A DNA stretch of 64,000 nt from Rivularia sp. PCC 7116 (GCF_000316665.1 NC_019678.1:6977001-7041000); one strand, 5' to 3'; shown: positions 9,396 through 19,416, numbered from the stretch's first letter. Notes: a model not told the origin generated them from the sequence alone. Program-made: numbers and translations.

Positions 9396-10622
9396 GTGAG
9401 AACGGCATACCAGTACAAACTACGTCCAACAAAACAACAAGCGCAAGATATAGACCGATGGTTATCTATGTGTTGCGCTCAATACAATTATTTGCTGGCT
9501 GATAGATTCAACTGGTATGAGCAAAATCGTTGTCCTATTAATGCTTGTCCTCTTATTTGTTATCTACCAGAATTAAGGGATAAACCTGAATATTTTGGAC
9601 AAAAAAGAACACTCCCTAAACTTAAAGAAACACATCCACATTACAAGGATGTTTACTCTGATGTTTTGCAAGATGTAGTTAAGCGAGTTAAAGTAACTTT
9701 TGACCGTTTCTTGAAAGGTGATAGCAACGGCAAGCGTAGCGGTAGACCAAGGTTTAAAGCGCGTAACCGTTATCGGACTTTCTTGTATCCAAGAGTTAAG
9801 CCTGACTGCATAACCAACGGTAAAATATCATTGCCTAAATTGGGAAATATTAAAGTCCTAAAGCATCGGCAAATCCCAGATGGTTTTAAAATCAAAACCG
9901 TGTCTATCACCAAAAAAGCTGATGGCTATTACGTAACCCTTAGCTTGGAAGATGAAACAGTCCCAACAATTAAACCTGATTTTAATCCTGATTCGATTGC
10001 TGGAATTGATGTAGGTTTAAAGGAGTTTTTAACAACTTCTGAAGGCGATAATGTTGCGATACCTCAACATTATCGCAAATCTCAAAAACGTTTACGAGTT
10101 ATCCAAAAACGTGTTTCCCGTCGCAGGAAAGGGAGCAACAAAAGATTAAAAGCGTTAAAACAGTTGGGCAAGCAACATAAAAAAGTTGCTGATAAACGAA
10201 AAGATTTTCATTTCAAAACTGCCAACAATCTATTGAAAAAATATGATGTTGTTGCGGTTGAAGATTTGAATATAAAAGGACTTGCACGTACTCGATTGGC
10301 AAAGTCTGTTCTTGATGCTGGATGGTCAAGCTTCTTGTCGATACTGACAAACAAAGCCGAAAAAGCTGGTTTGTTGGTTATCCCGGTTAAAGCGTCCGGC
10401 ACAAGTCAAGACTGTTCTAGTTGTGGCGTTAAAGTGCCTAAAAAACTGCATGAGAGATGGCACGACTGCCCACATTGTGGATGTAGTTTGGATCGCGATC
10501 ATAACGCAGCAATAAACATAAAGAATAGAGCGGTGGGGCATCCCGTTCTTAAAGCCAAGAGTCTCCTAAGCAATAGCCGGATTGTCTTGGAAGCCTACAC
10601 TGTACTCGAAGAGTCAGTGTAG
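9396..10622 (+). CDS. tnpB: TnpB RNA-guided nuclease of an IS1341-type element
   Basis: TnpB proteins are RNA-guided DNA nucleases, relatives of Cas12, that help IS605-type elements persist. The start is taken as the GTG at 9396 ([12 protein letters not shown]), because the open frame upstream runs through the divergent RHH gene and has no good start. That gives 408 aa, normal for the family. The RuvC residues look intact: Asp205 in [10 protein letters not shown], Glu289 in [11 protein letters not shown] and the DRDHNAA motif at 366-372. The zinc finger is also present (CSSCG at 340-344, CPHCG at 358-362). The C-terminus with VGHPVLKA is typical of cyanobacterial copies. The omega RNA is expected to overlap the 3' end and right end of the element. 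No frameshift is seen, so it may be active. Confidence 0.93.
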   Translation: MRTAYQYKLRPTKQQAQDIDRWLSMCCAQYNYLLADRFNWYEQNRCPINACPLICYLPELRDKPEYFGQKRTLPKLKETHPHYKDVYSDVLQDVVKRVKVTFDRFLKGDSNGKRSGRPRFKARNRYRTFLYPRVKPDCITNGKISLPKLGNIKVLKHRQIPDGFKIKTVSITKKADGYYVTLSLEDETVPTIKPDFNPDSIAGIDVGLKEFLTTSEGDNVAIPQHYRKSQKRLRVIQKRVSRRRKGSNKRLKALKQLGKQHKKVADKRKDFHFKTANNLLKKYDVVAVEDLNIKGLARTRLAKSVLDAGWSSFLSILTNKAEKAGLLVIPVKASGTSQDCSSCGVKVPKKLHERWHDCPHCGCSLDRDHNAAINIKNRAVGHPVLKAKSLLSNSRIVLEAYTVLEESV

Positions 10623-10970
10623 GAGTATGTCACATAAACAATACGTTGATTATCCTGCAATTCTCTTCCTTGGAGGTGGTGAGGTGCAGAATAATTTTGC
10701 AGCGTTTTAAAATTCCAATTTTTGCACCATTGAGAATTTCAATAGCGAATTGAACCTTGATAAAGCGCGTCTTCCTGTTGGAGATGATAAGCAAAAGTTT
10801 CAACTAAATTTTGTTATTATACGGCAGAATGGTTGAATCGGAAAGGTTGGTAGTTGCGCTACTCTGAGAGAAAGCTATGTGCTTACGGACAAGCTCCGCT
10901 AACGCTTACAGCGTCTCTAATCGCAAGCGAAGACGGCGCAACCACGAACCAGATATAATAAATAAAAAGA
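10623..10970. repeat. Right flank of the tnpB element and a dispersed CGCTCCGCTAACG repeat
   Basis: This 348-bp gap has no ORF. The first 75 bp hold the likely right end of the transposable element. At about 10884-10915 the words ACGGACAAGCTCCGCT and AACGCTTACAGCG belong to a dispersed repeat that recurs at about 39610, 41612, 62823 and 63315. Confidence 0.6.
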
Positions 10971-12311
10971 TTAATTTATCTTCAACCTTGATATTTTATT
11001 ACATTTATCAACGCAAATAATTTTAAATTCCGTACCTTGAATAGTAGAATTTAAAAAGTTTTTAAATTGTTTAAACCCTTGCTTTTTATAATCAAAGCCT
11101 GAAATTTGTTCTTTAAAAACTTTACTCACCTGTGAAAAATCTACACCATTTTGTTTTAATGCAGTTCGATAAGGCTCATTTTTTTTCAAATAATTTAAAA
11201 CTTCTTGATAATTACTTTTGCTTTTTTGTGTTTCAACTGTAGCTTTTACATTATTGGAATTATTGCTTTCGTTTGAATTTTTTGGTTCGGGCAATCGAAC
11301 AAAGTAATCACACACAGCAGGAAGCAACTTATTAGTTTGATTCTCGTAAGCGCATCCAATGACTATTTTTCCATATTCATGCAGCTTTTTAGCCAAGCAG
11401 GAAAATCCACCATCACCAGATACAATTGCAAAAACTTGTAACCACGGTTTGCTATGAATTAATTCAACTGCATCAATGACTAATTGAATATCCGCTGCAT
11501 TCTTCTGATTGCTGAAAGCAAAAATTTGCATTGCTTCAATTCCAAGTTTTTGGATATTAGGTTTTATTTGTTTTAATCTATTATTGCTCCAGTCAGCATA
11601 AGCATATTGTCCGGCAATTTTATCAACTAAATTATATGCCTTTATTTTTCCGATAATATCTTCTAAGGAGAAATTGAATTGAGGATTATTATTACCTTTA
11701 ATTAAATTTTCGATGTCGTAGAGGATTACTGTGTTGAAATTTGGCGATGGTGATTTAGTTTCTTGAATCGCCGAAAATATGGGTTGTAAATCGATTGCTG
11801 CTGCAGGTTGTGTTTGAGACTCCATCGCTTTCAGGAGTTGTGTTTTTAGCTCGGAAGATTGCTGTTTTTCTTGTTCAAATTTTTCTATTAAATCGTTTAT
11901 TTGAATCTTGTTTTGAGAGGTATTTTCTTTTAATTCGCTAATCGTTTGAGATAAAATGCCTTGACGCTGCTGATAGACACTAATCAAACTTTGCTGAATA
12001 TTAGCCCAAATTTGTGGAAAAGCCTGATGAGTAATGACTTCAAGCGCTGATTCGTAACCTGCGATCGCAATCTCTAAATTACTCGCGTGGTTTCCTTGTT
12101 CAAACTTTTCAATTAAGTTACTAAATCTAACAATAATCTTAGCTATACCAACAGCTTTAGCAGGTTGATTTGCAAATGTTAGGCTTGCAAAACTTCGTAA
12201 TTCAGATGCAAAGGCGTTATCAAGTTTCTCTAAATGCTCTACAAGCAGCGAAGATATATCTTGATTTTGACTAATTGCTTTTAAAAACTGGAATATTAAA
12301 TCTTGATGCAT
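10971..12311 (-). CDS. NYN-domain (PIN-like) ribonuclease candidate with C-terminal LOTUS/OST-HTH-like domain
   Basis: The 446-aa protein has three parts. The N-terminal helical region (about 1-165) contains a coiled coil near 115-165. A NYN/DUF88 domain (about 193-342) holds the expected acidic residues: Asp199 in LYDIENL, Asp274 and Asp280 in NAADIQLVID, and Asp300 in VSGDGGF. After an Asn-rich linker, residues 368-436 (NYQEVLNYLKKNEPYRTALK and on) fit an OST-HTH/LOTUS winged helix, a common RNA-binding partner of NYN domains. NYN proteins are metal-dependent nucleases acting on RNA. The gene begins 91 bp after the M15 peptidase stop, with a heptamer tract in between. The substrate is unknown. 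Confidence 0.8.
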   Translation of the reverse strand: MHQDLIFQFLKAISQNQDISSLLVEHLEKLDNAFASELRSFASLTFANQPAKAVGIAKIIVRFSNLIEKFEQGNHASNLEIAIAGYESALEVITHQAFPQIWANIQQSLISVYQQRQGILSQTISELKENTSQNKIQINDLIEKFEQEKQQSSELKTQLLKAMESQTQPAAAIDLQPIFSAIQETKSPSPNFNTVILYDIENLIKGNNNPQFNFSLEDIIGKIKAYNLVDKIAGQYAYADWSNNRLKQIKPNIQKLGIEAMQIFAFSNQKNAADIQLVIDAVELIHSKPWLQVFAIVSGDGGFSCLAKKLHEYGKIVIGCAYENQTNKLLPAVCDYFVRLPEPKNSNESNNSNNVKATVETQKSKSNYQEVLNYLKKNEPYRTALKQNGVDFSQVSKVFKEQISGFDYKKQGFKQFKNFLNSTIQGTEFKIICVDKCNKISRLKIN

Positions 12312-12364
12312 TGCTGTAATTCCGATAATGCAACGATAAACTTAGTTTTCCCAAGTTTTCGTCA

Positions 12365-12400
12365 CAGTTATCAATTACCAATTACCAATTACCAATCCAA
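12365..12400. repeat. CAATTAC heptamer tract
   Basis: Tandem CAATTAC units lie between the NYN gene and the peptidase gene. The sequence is the reverse complement of the GGTAATT family seen at the left edge of the window. Confidence 0.7.
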
Positions 12401-12402
12401 AA

Positions 12403-13263
12403 TTACAGCGGCGTTACCCAATAAGTAGTGTTCCCAATAACTTTCTTTCTAAAACCTAATTTAAGTAATTTTTCTGGTGGATAACCTACATAACTCCAAT
12501 GCGGTACGTCATATTCTACGGTGCGATACCAACCATTTTGATTTAAAGCTTTTATTTGCTTTTGATTGTTAACTCCTAAATCAATTGCCAACCCCCATAA
12601 ATGTTGTGAAGTTCCTGGTGGTGCAACTGTACCTAAAATTCTGGTTTCTTTTCCTTTTTTGACTAAATCTAATGTCTTTGAATTAGTATATTTTCTCCAA
12701 AATTTTGCTGTTGTAGCGAAATTACGAATGCAGTCGCTGTTTCCAAATCCTGATTTCAGCCTAAATCTTGTTTGCTTACGAGCTTTATTTAAAGCATCGG
12801 CGGCTGATTTTTGTAAATAACAGTTTCTCGTACCGACTATTTTAGCTTTTGTCAGGGTAGCTTGAAATATTTGAGTTTCTTCATCGTTACTAAATACTAC
12901 TTTCTTAGGTAGCCTAATTGTTGGTTCTAAATTTACCAATGGCGCACCATAAGCACGCAGCAAAATATACTCATAAGTATCTGGTTGAGGAATCTGGGGG
13001 AATTGATTCATCAATGCTGCAATAAACCTTTGTTTATCTGTGAGAACTGTAGTTGGAGTTGGTGAAACAACGGGTATAGGAGTAATCTTAGGTTTTTCGG
13101 GAACGGTACATTTCTTATTAAGCAGTCTATTTATCAGGCAGTTTTCTATATTGCTAATCTCATCACTGGTATTGCTACGAGCAATCTGATTGCTTGCGAC
13201 TACGGTTATAAGCAAACATATAGCAACTATCAAAAAAGCTATTTTCTGAAAGATTGTGTTCAT
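12403..13263 (-). CDS. M15-type D-Ala-D-Ala carboxypeptidase-like protein, exported or membrane-anchored
   Basis: Residues about 7-25 form a signal or anchor segment, followed by a Pro/Thr-rich linker. The C-terminal domain carries the M15 (VanY/DacB-like) zinc pattern: His221 and Asp228 in TSQHLWGLAIDL, and His255 in DVPHWSYVGY, corresponding to the SxHxxGxAxD and ExxWH signatures. It should trim peptidoglycan stem peptides in the periplasm. The total of 286 aa with a long N-terminal extension is usual for cyanobacterial members. Two Cys pairs in the exported part could form disulfides. Substrate specificity is not readable. Confidence 0.8.
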   Translation of the reverse strand: MNTIFQKIAFLIVAICLLITVVASNQIARSNTSDEISNIENCLINRLLNKKCTVPEKPKITPIPVVSPTPTTVLTDKQRFIAALMNQFPQIPQPDTYEYILLRAYGAPLVNLEPTIRLPKKVVFSNDEETQIFQATLTKAKIVGTRNCYLQKSAADALNKARKQTRFRLKSGFGNSDCIRNFATTAKFWRKYTNSKTLDLVKKGKETRILGTVAPPGTSQHLWGLAIDLGVNNQKQIKALNQNGWYRTVEYDVPHWSYVGYPPEKLLKLGFRKKVIGNTTYWVTPL

Positions 13264-13529
13264 TTATTTTTATAGTAATACTTGATACTAAAGCAGTACA
13301 TTAGTCAATATAAAAGTCAAAACGATAACATAAAATTTAATCGAATATTTAATTAATCGACCCAATAAAATATCTCATATCTGGGCTATCAATCACAACA
13401 ATAATTTTCTTTTTGTAAAAAAATAACGGTGATTTTGCTGAGTATTTTATCAACACTGTACAATCATTAATTGACTGTATCGGTTAAAATTAGATTAATT
13501 CCAAATAATGCTGAACTCTAGGTAAGACC

Positions 13530-15461
13530 ATGCACAATTGTGTTGAGTTCCAAGACTCTTTTGATGTCATAGTTGTCGGTGCAGGTCACTCTGGTTGTGA
13601 AGCGGCTTTAGCTACTGCACGCCTGGGCTGTCGTACCCTGCTGTTAACCCTTAACTTGGATAAAATCGCTTGGCAACCGTGTAACCCCGCTGTTGGTGGT
13701 CCGGCTAAATCTCAGTTAACCCACGAAGTCGATGCACTTGGTGGAGAAATCGGTAAAATGGCAGACCGCACCTACGTGCAAAAAAGGATTCTTAATTCTT
13801 CAAGAGGTCCTGCTGTTTGGGCATTACGCGCTCAAACTGATAAGCGCGAATATGCTGCGATAATGAAGGGCATTGTAGAAAATCAAGAGAACTTGAGCAT
13901 TCGTGAAGCAATGGTCACGGATTTAGTTTTGGGCGCGAATGATGATGTAATTGGCGTTCAAACTTATTTTGATGTTGCTTTCGGATGTAAAGCTGTTGTC
14001 CTTACCACCGGTACTTTTCTAGGAGGAAGAATTTGGGTTGGTAATAAGTCAATGGCAGCCGGAAGGGCAGGAGAATTTGCTGCTGAAGGTTTGACGCAAA
14101 CTCTCCAAGATTTGGGATTTGAAACAGGTCGCCTCAAAACTGGAACTCCCGCACGAGTAGACAAGCGCACGGTTGATTACAGCAAAATGACTCCCCAACC
14201 GGGTGACGAAGAGGTTCGGTGGTTTAGTTTCGATCCAGAAGTATGGGTGGAAAAGGAACAGCTACCTTGTTATATGACTCGCACGACTGCCGAAACTCAT
14301 CAATTAATTCGCGATAATCTCAATCTTTCCCCGGTGTACGGTGGTTGGGTAGATGCCAAAGGACCCCGCTATTGTCCCAGCATTGAAGATAAAATTGTTC
14401 GTTTTGCCGATAAAGAAAGTCATCAAATTTTTATTGAGCCGGAAGGAAGAGACATTCCCGAACTTTATATTCAAGGGTTTTCTACAGGTTTACCGGAAAA
14501 TTTGCAACTACGTATGTTACGTACTCTTCCGGGTATGGAGAACTGCGTAATGTTACGACCTGCTTATGCAGTTGAGTATGATTACTTACCAGCTACTCAG
14601 TGTTTTCCCACATTGATGACTAAAAAAATCGCCGGTTTATTCTGTGCGGGACAAGTCAACGGTACAACTGGCTACGAAGAAGCCGCAGCCCAAGGAATTG
14701 TGGCTGGAATAAATGCTGCTAGATTTGTTCGCAATCGGGAAATGATAGTTTTCCCCCGCGAGCAAAGCTATATCGGGACTTTAATTGACGATTTGTGTAC
14801 CAAAGATTTGCGCGAGCCTTACCGCGTGTTGACTAGTAGATCGGAATATCGTTTGCTGCTGCGCTCCGATAATGCCGATCGACGACTGACTCCTTTAGGA
14901 AGAGAAGTTGGCTTAATTGATAACCGACGTTGGGAATTATTTACTCAGAAGCAAGCTAATATTACTGCCGAGAAAGAACGGCTCTATGCTAAGCGGATTA
15001 AGGAAAATGATGATGTTGGGAAAGCAATAGTCGCAGATACCAAACAAGTAATCAAAGGTTCTATTACCCTTGCCGATTTATTGCGTCGTCCAAAATTTCA
15101 TTATGCCGATTTAATTAAGTATGGATTGGGAAATGCTGATTTGCAGCGTGCTGAGAAAGAAGGTGCAGAAATTGATATCAAATATTCCGGTTATTTAGCC
15201 AGACAGCAAAATCAAATCGATCAAATTGCCCGTCAAGCAAATCGTTTGCTTCCGGGGGAATTAGATTATGACTCCATAGACACTCTATCCAAGGAAGCAC
15301 GCGAAAAACTAAACAAAGTAAAACCTCTTACTATCGGACAAGCCGCACGTATCGGTGGAGTTAATCCTGCCGATGTCAATGCTTTACTCATATATTTAGA
15401 ATTGCGTAAAAAACATGACCAGAGCGAATTTACAGCCTTAACGTCAACACAATCTTCATGA
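13530..15461 (+). CDS. mnmG: tRNA uridine 5-carboxymethylaminomethyl modification enzyme MnmG (GidA)
   Basis: MnmG works with MnmE, using FAD, to install the (carboxymethyl)aminomethyl group on wobble U34 of several tRNAs. The FAD dinucleotide-binding motif GAGHSG is at residues 17-22, and the family signatures [20 protein letters not shown] and [16 protein letters not shown] are all visible. The C-terminal helical tRNA/MnmE-binding region is present ([19 protein letters not shown]). The length of 643 aa is normal. The ATG at 13530 starts [19 protein letters not shown], a usual distance ahead of the motif. It is monocistronic here, with mnmE not in the window. Confidence 0.97.
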   Translation: MHNCVEFQDSFDVIVVGAGHSGCEAALATARLGCRTLLLTLNLDKIAWQPCNPAVGGPAKSQLTHEVDALGGEIGKMADRTYVQKRILNSSRGPAVWALRAQTDKREYAAIMKGIVENQENLSIREAMVTDLVLGANDDVIGVQTYFDVAFGCKAVVLTTGTFLGGRIWVGNKSMAAGRAGEFAAEGLTQTLQDLGFETGRLKTGTPARVDKRTVDYSKMTPQPGDEEVRWFSFDPEVWVEKEQLPCYMTRTTAETHQLIRDNLNLSPVYGGWVDAKGPRYCPSIEDKIVRFADKESHQIFIEPEGRDIPELYIQGFSTGLPENLQLRMLRTLPGMENCVMLRPAYAVEYDYLPATQCFPTLMTKKIAGLFCAGQVNGTTGYEEAAAQGIVAGINAARFVRNREMIVFPREQSYIGTLIDDLCTKDLREPYRVLTSRSEYRLLLRSDNADRRLTPLGREVGLIDNRRWELFTQKQANITAEKERLYAKRIKENDDVGKAIVADTKQVIKGSITLADLLRRPKFHYADLIKYGLGNADLQRAEKEGAEIDIKYSGYLARQQNQIDQIARQANRLLPGELDYDSIDTLSKEAREKLNKVKPLTIGQAARIGGVNPADVNALLIYLELRKKHDQSEFTALTSTQSS

Positions 15462-15703
15462 AGCGGGAGTATAGTAGTATGGTGTCTCCGGGAATGCTGG
15501 TATGATTAATGACATAGTAAAAATCAAAAAATCATTGATAACTCCCTAGCATATGTCGAAATAGATACTTAAACTTGATGAACTCTTCCGTAACTATCTA
15601 AGTGAGGAAACAGTTGTTTTTATTCAAATTTACGAAGGCAAATTTTTAAAGATAAAGATTTCATAAATTGCCTCAACCGAATGAATTAATACTGAAAATT
15701 ATT

Positions 15704-17047
15704 ATGTCTCAAACAGCTAGCAAACATCTTGTAATTCCAGAACCCTCTGAAGAATTAATCGTCAGCGAACCTTGGACGATGGACAATTACGCTGACGGCT
15801 TAATGGATGAATTATTTTCCGACATTGACTGTATTCTCGATGGCAAAGCTCATCTGAGCAAGCAAATTGTCCAGCCGCAGCAACAATTAATTCTTCATCA
15901 AGCAACACCACCCCAGGTAGTTGCACCGCCAACTATTGTCAGTCCTTTTCAAGAAACCGAACAGCGACGCATCGAAGCCGAATTTAATCGCGTTGTCAGA
16001 GGTGATTCTCCCAAAACTGCTAAAACAGTCAAGAAATCCCGTCGGAAAATTTGGCGGAACCTCGGACAAATACTTAAGGTAGGAGCCGGTTTAGGATTGG
16101 CGATCGCTGCAATTAACTGGGCAATTAGTAACGGATTGTTGAATCGTCTGACTTCTCAATCGCTGCAATTTGCTTTACAGGAGCCAGCTTTGAAGCAGAA
16201 AGTAATCGAAGCGCAATCGGCACCGACTCAAGCTGAAATTAAGTCGGAATTAGTTGATTACATGTTAAGTGCTTTAGAAGTTATTGACAGTCAAAAAGGT
16301 AGGCAGGATAGAGCATCGGCTAATAACATTGCTCGCGCTACTCCCGTACCCGCAAATCAAGCAACTTTAGCTTATGCCAATCAACCACCGGCAAATCTTC
16401 CACCACCAAGAATTGCTAACAACGCTAAACCATTACCCAGTCGTAATACCAGGGTTGTAGAAAGAATTTACATACCCGTATATCAAGCGCCGCAACCAAT
16501 GCGCTACGCACCTCCAGAGATTGCACAAGCGCCAACACCAACACCATTGCCTCCAATCAAGACTGCTTCCAAAGGAGTTGCGCCGAAACCATCCGACACC
16601 AAAGCCAAAAAACCCGCACCGGTGAAAGTTGCTAAAGCCAACACACCAAAAAACATTCAAGCTTTTGCTTCTATTCGAGAAATTAAGCCATTAGCGGTAA
16701 AAAACAAACCCGTTAATGTAAAACAAGCTCCCGAAATACCAAAAATGAAGCAGACTGCGACTGTTGCACCATCAACTCCCGAAAAAGCAGCACCAGTTCC
16801 AAAACCAGTTGCAAGCAAAGAGCAAAAAGTGGCATCAGTTCCAACTTCTTCCCACGTATTAGAAGGATTGTTAGAACTAGGAGAACAATCTGCGGCACTA
16901 TTTAAAGTTAATGGCGTAAGTCGTCGCGTTCAAAAAGGCGAAACCATTGGTGCTAGTGGTTGGACATTAGTCGATGTAGCCAACGGAGAAGCTATTATCC
17001 GTCGCAATGGAGAAGTTCGTTCAATTTTTGCAGGGCAGAAATTTTAG
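15704..17047 (+). CDS. Membrane-anchored Pro/Ala-rich protein with a GspC/PilP-like C-terminal domain
   Basis: I prefer the ATG at 15704 (MSQTASKHL) over a TTG 36 bp upstream, giving 447 aa. A cytoplasmic N-terminus of about 120 residues is followed by one membrane segment (about 122-140, LKVGAGLGLAIAAINWAI). A long Pro/Ala/Lys-rich linker comes next, then a small C-terminal domain (about 383-447, VLEGLLELGEQSAALFKVNG to RSIFAGQKF). That domain has the beta-rich, short-strand look of GspC/PilP-type secretion-system domains. This topology suits a periplasm-spanning connector. The family assignment is inference; no secretion genes are adjacent. Confidence 0.6.
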   Translation: MSQTASKHLVIPEPSEELIVSEPWTMDNYADGLMDELFSDIDCILDGKAHLSKQIVQPQQQLILHQATPPQVVAPPTIVSPFQETEQRRIEAEFNRVVRGDSPKTAKTVKKSRRKIWRNLGQILKVGAGLGLAIAAINWAISNGLLNRLTSQSLQFALQEPALKQKVIEAQSAPTQAEIKSELVDYMLSALEVIDSQKGRQDRASANNIARATPVPANQATLAYANQPPANLPPPRIANNAKPLPSRNTRVVERIYIPVYQAPQPMRYAPPEIAQAPTPTPLPPIKTASKGVAPKPSDTKAKKPAPVKVAKANTPKNIQAFASIREIKPLAVKNKPVNVKQAPEIPKMKQTATVAPSTPEKAAPVPKPVASKEQKVASVPTSSHVLEGLLELGEQSAALFKVNGVSRRVQKGETIGASGWTLVDVANGEAIIRRNGEVRSIFAGQKF

Positions 17048-17520
17048 TTAATATCTAGTTAATTTCTAGTTAATTACTAATTAATTACTAATTGAATTCT
17101 CGTGTTTCTTGCAAAAAGCTATTTTAGGTAGCAAGCTACAGACTTAATTTCAAACTGCATCAAGACATAAGAACCGAAGCTAATTAAAACAAACAGAAAA
17201 ATCAACAGAAGTGTTGTAGCGGTAAGCTAATCTGTTATTACAAACATATCATCAGGGCAAGCTTTTATAAAGCATCTAGGGCAACAATTTCGGTTCTTTA
17301 ATACTTTTTTCTACAAAAGTTCTTACTTAAAAAATATATTCATGCATCATATTATCGAGATTATTCAATTAACGAAAATATCAGCTTCTTTCTAAACTTT
17401 ATGTTCTTATTCCCAGGCAGAGCCTTAATTAAAATTGATACAATTCCCAGCTTGAATCAAGTAACCTAAAACCATATACTTAAAGGCTGGTAAATTCCCA
17501 AAAAAGCCGCGCATCTACAA
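17045..17520. promoter_or_regulatory. Intergenic region upstream of speE with tandem TAGTTAAT / TACTAATT units
   Basis: The gap is 473 bp. Its first 55 bp hold AT-rich tandem units (CTAGTTAAT, then TACTAATTAAT). The remainder is unremarkable AT-rich DNA that should contain the speE promoter. No ORF, strong terminator or recognised operator was found. Confidence 0.4.
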
Positions 17521-18405
17521 ATGACTATTTCAGAGCAACCCAGTAAAATAAATGCTACCGAATGGGTAACAGATAGCAATGGAAATTTTGCTATATCCAT
17601 TCGTTTGAAAGGAGAAAGGCTTTTTCATGAAGTATCGCCCTTTCAAACAGTAGAAGTATTTGATACTCATGATAGAGGAAAAATGCTGACTATCGACCGC
17701 ATGGTGATGTGTACCGAAGCGGATGAAGCGGCTTATCATGAAATGATTGCTCACGTACCAATGTTGACTCATCCTCATGTAAAAGATGTGTTGGTAATTG
17801 GTGCTGGTGATGGTGGTACTATTCGCGAACTAGTGCGGCATCAAGGAATTGAGCGAATTACAATGGTAGAAATCGATGAAGCGGTGGTACGTGCTTCCAA
17901 GGAATTTTTACCTACTATTTCATCGGCTTTGGAGCATCCAAAGTTGAATTTGCTTATAGATGACGGCATTAAATTCGTTCAAAATGCTGCCGATAATTCC
18001 TATGACTTGGTAATAATTGATTCTTCCGATCCTGTGGGACCATCGGAAGGTTTATTTACAAAATCCTTTTATCAAGATGTGTATCGCACTCTTCGTGTTG
18101 GTGGAGTCGTAACGGTACAAAGTGAATCGCCAATTTTTCATCGCAAGGCTTTTGTTGATTTAAATCAATGTCTCAAGCAGGTTTTTGGTAACGATTCGGT
18201 ACATTGCTATTTAGTATTTATTCCCATGTATCCCACGGGTATGTGGAGTTTGACTTATTGTTCTAAACAAGGTGTTCATCCAATAGAAAATTTAGATGGC
18301 GACAGGGCAGCACAATTTGTCAAAGAACATAATTTACGTTACTACAACACAGAGGTTCATAAAGCAGCTTTTGCTTTACCTGGGTTTATTCAAGAAATGA
18401 TTTGA
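17521..18405 (+). CDS. speE: Spermidine synthase (polyamine aminopropyltransferase)
   Basis: The enzyme transfers an aminopropyl group from decarboxylated S-adenosylmethionine to putrescine. Motifs seen are the substrate-binding YHEM (72-75), the nucleotide-binding GAGDGGT (94-100), VEIDEAVV, DDGIKF, and the catalytic-loop aspartates in IIDSSDPVGP (Asp167, Asp170). The 294-aa length is normal for bacterial SpeE and the enzyme is cytoplasmic. No clear Shine-Dalgarno precedes the ATG. speD is not in the window. A short repeat tract follows the stop. Confidence 0.96.
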   Translation: MTISEQPSKINATEWVTDSNGNFAISIRLKGERLFHEVSPFQTVEVFDTHDRGKMLTIDRMVMCTEADEAAYHEMIAHVPMLTHPHVKDVLVIGAGDGGTIRELVRHQGIERITMVEIDEAVVRASKEFLPTISSALEHPKLNLLIDDGIKFVQNAADNSYDLVIIDSSDPVGPSEGLFTKSFYQDVYRTLRVGGVVTVQSESPIFHRKAFVDLNQCLKQVFGNDSVHCYLVFIPMYPTGMWSLTYCSKQGVHPIENLDGDRAAQFVKEHNLRYYNTEVHKAAFALPGFIQEMI

Positions 18406-18462
18406 GAATTGGGAATTGGGAATTGGGCATAGGGCATAGGGCACTACTACGAACTTTGTGCA
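18403..18462. repeat. GGGAATT / GGGCATA heptamer tract with CACTACTACGAAC repeat
   Basis: AATTGGG and GGGCATA units follow the speE stop directly, then a copy of the CACTACTACGAAC word that also occurs near 39310 and 39735. The tract separates speE from the methyltransferase gene. Confidence 0.65.
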
Positions 18463-18538
18463 AAAACAAATCGCTCGCTATAAACCTCTTAATCTAAGCC
18501 TTGCATGGTAATAGGTTGGGTAGAGCAGAGCCGATATA

Positions 18539-19303
18539 ATGACATTTAGAAAAAAACAACAGTTAACCCAAACCTCGCGGGGTAAACGATTCGCCCTACT
18601 TATCTACGGAATTGCTGCTTACGCGATCGCAATGCTGACTATACTATATTTAATTTTTTACAGCGCAGGAAAACACCCGTTAGCTTCAATATCTTTAAAT
18701 CAAAACTCTATTTTTTTAGCACTATCTATTAATCTACTTTTAGTGTTTTTATTTGGGCTGCAACATAGCATTATGGCACGTCCATTTTTTAAGCAATGGT
18801 GGACGCAAAAAATACCCGTTGCTGTGGAGCGAAGTACCTATGTGTTATTTTCTGCTATCGCTTTAGCTACACTATTATACTTCTGGCAGCCGATACAAAT
18901 AACAATTTGGTCGGTTAATAATATAAAACTAAAATATTTTTTTTGGGGATTATTTGGCTGCGGTTGGATTTATTTTGTTCTCGCCACTTTTGCCATTAAT
19001 CATTTTGATTTATTTGGTTTGCGTCAGGTATATCTTTACTGGAAAGGAGAAACCTATCAAGAATTTCCCTTTATGAAGCGCTGGATGTACAACTTTAACC
19101 GTCATCCAATCCAAACCGGTTTACTGATAGGTTTATGGGCAACTCCATATATGAAACTTGACCATCTCATTTTATCAATAACACTTACATTTTATATATT
19201 AATTGGAATAGCCTTGGAAGAAAGAGACTTAATTCGTATTTATGGGGAAGAATATCAACGCTATCGTGACGAAGTTGGAGGATTATTTCCTTGGAAAAAT
19301 TAA
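18539..19303 (+). CDS. Membrane methyltransferase, MddA-like (methanethiol S-methyltransferase) / NnrU family
   Basis: The 254-aa protein has five to six membrane segments. GLQHSIMARPFFKQWWT, VERSTYVLFS, HFDLFGLRQVYLYW, FNRHPIQTGLLIGLWATP and LEERDLIRIYGEEYQRY follow the order and spacing of MddA. MddA is an isoprenylcysteine-methyltransferase-like membrane enzyme that makes dimethyl sulfide from methanethiol and S-adenosylmethionine. The conserved RHP and the C-terminal Glu-Glu/Tyr-x3-Tyr are the usual SAM-binding positions in this superfamily. Substrate assignment rests on similarity recalled by eye; other thiols or isoprenoid substrates are possible. The gene is convergent with the DAHP synthase gene. 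Confidence 0.75.
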   Translation: MTFRKKQQLTQTSRGKRFALLIYGIAAYAIAMLTILYLIFYSAGKHPLASISLNQNSIFLALSINLLLVFLFGLQHSIMARPFFKQWWTQKIPVAVERSTYVLFSAIALATLLYFWQPIQITIWSVNNIKLKYFFWGLFGCGWIYFVLATFAINHFDLFGLRQVYLYWKGETYQEFPFMKRWMYNFNRHPIQTGLLIGLWATPYMKLDHLILSITLTFYILIGIALEERDLIRIYGEEYQRYRDEVGGLFPWKN

Positions 19304-19357
19304 AGTACGTAAAGCCATTTCCCTTAATAATCTGATTCACAAATACAAAACCTCTCT

Positions 19358-19388
19358 CCCACAAAAAGGAAAGAGGTTGCAACTTGTA
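19358..19388. terminator. Hairpin between convergent mddA-like and DAHP synthase genes
   Basis: AACCTCT near 19361 and AGAGGTT near 19378 form a stem around an A-rich loop in the 113-bp gap between convergent genes. Its position suits a bidirectional terminator, but neither side has a strong T-tract. Confidence 0.4.
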
Positions 19389-19416
19389 ACATTACCATCA
19401 AGTTACCGCTGATTAA

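Larger units (their letters stand above)
9079..10700. mobile_element. IS200/IS605-superfamily element of the tnpB-only (IS1341) type; ends approximate
   Basis: The element contains tnpB, a divergent ribbon-helix-helix gene and no tnpA. A hairpin lies near the left side (CCTCTCACCT at about 9079-9088 against AGGTGATGAGAGG ending at 9115). Another candidate hairpin lies on the right (CTGCA to TGCAG, about 10663-10697), and GCAATTCTCT there resembles the inverse of AGAGGAATTGC on the left. Elements of this family lack terminal inverted repeats and target duplications, so the boundaries are inferred. Confidence 0.6.
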
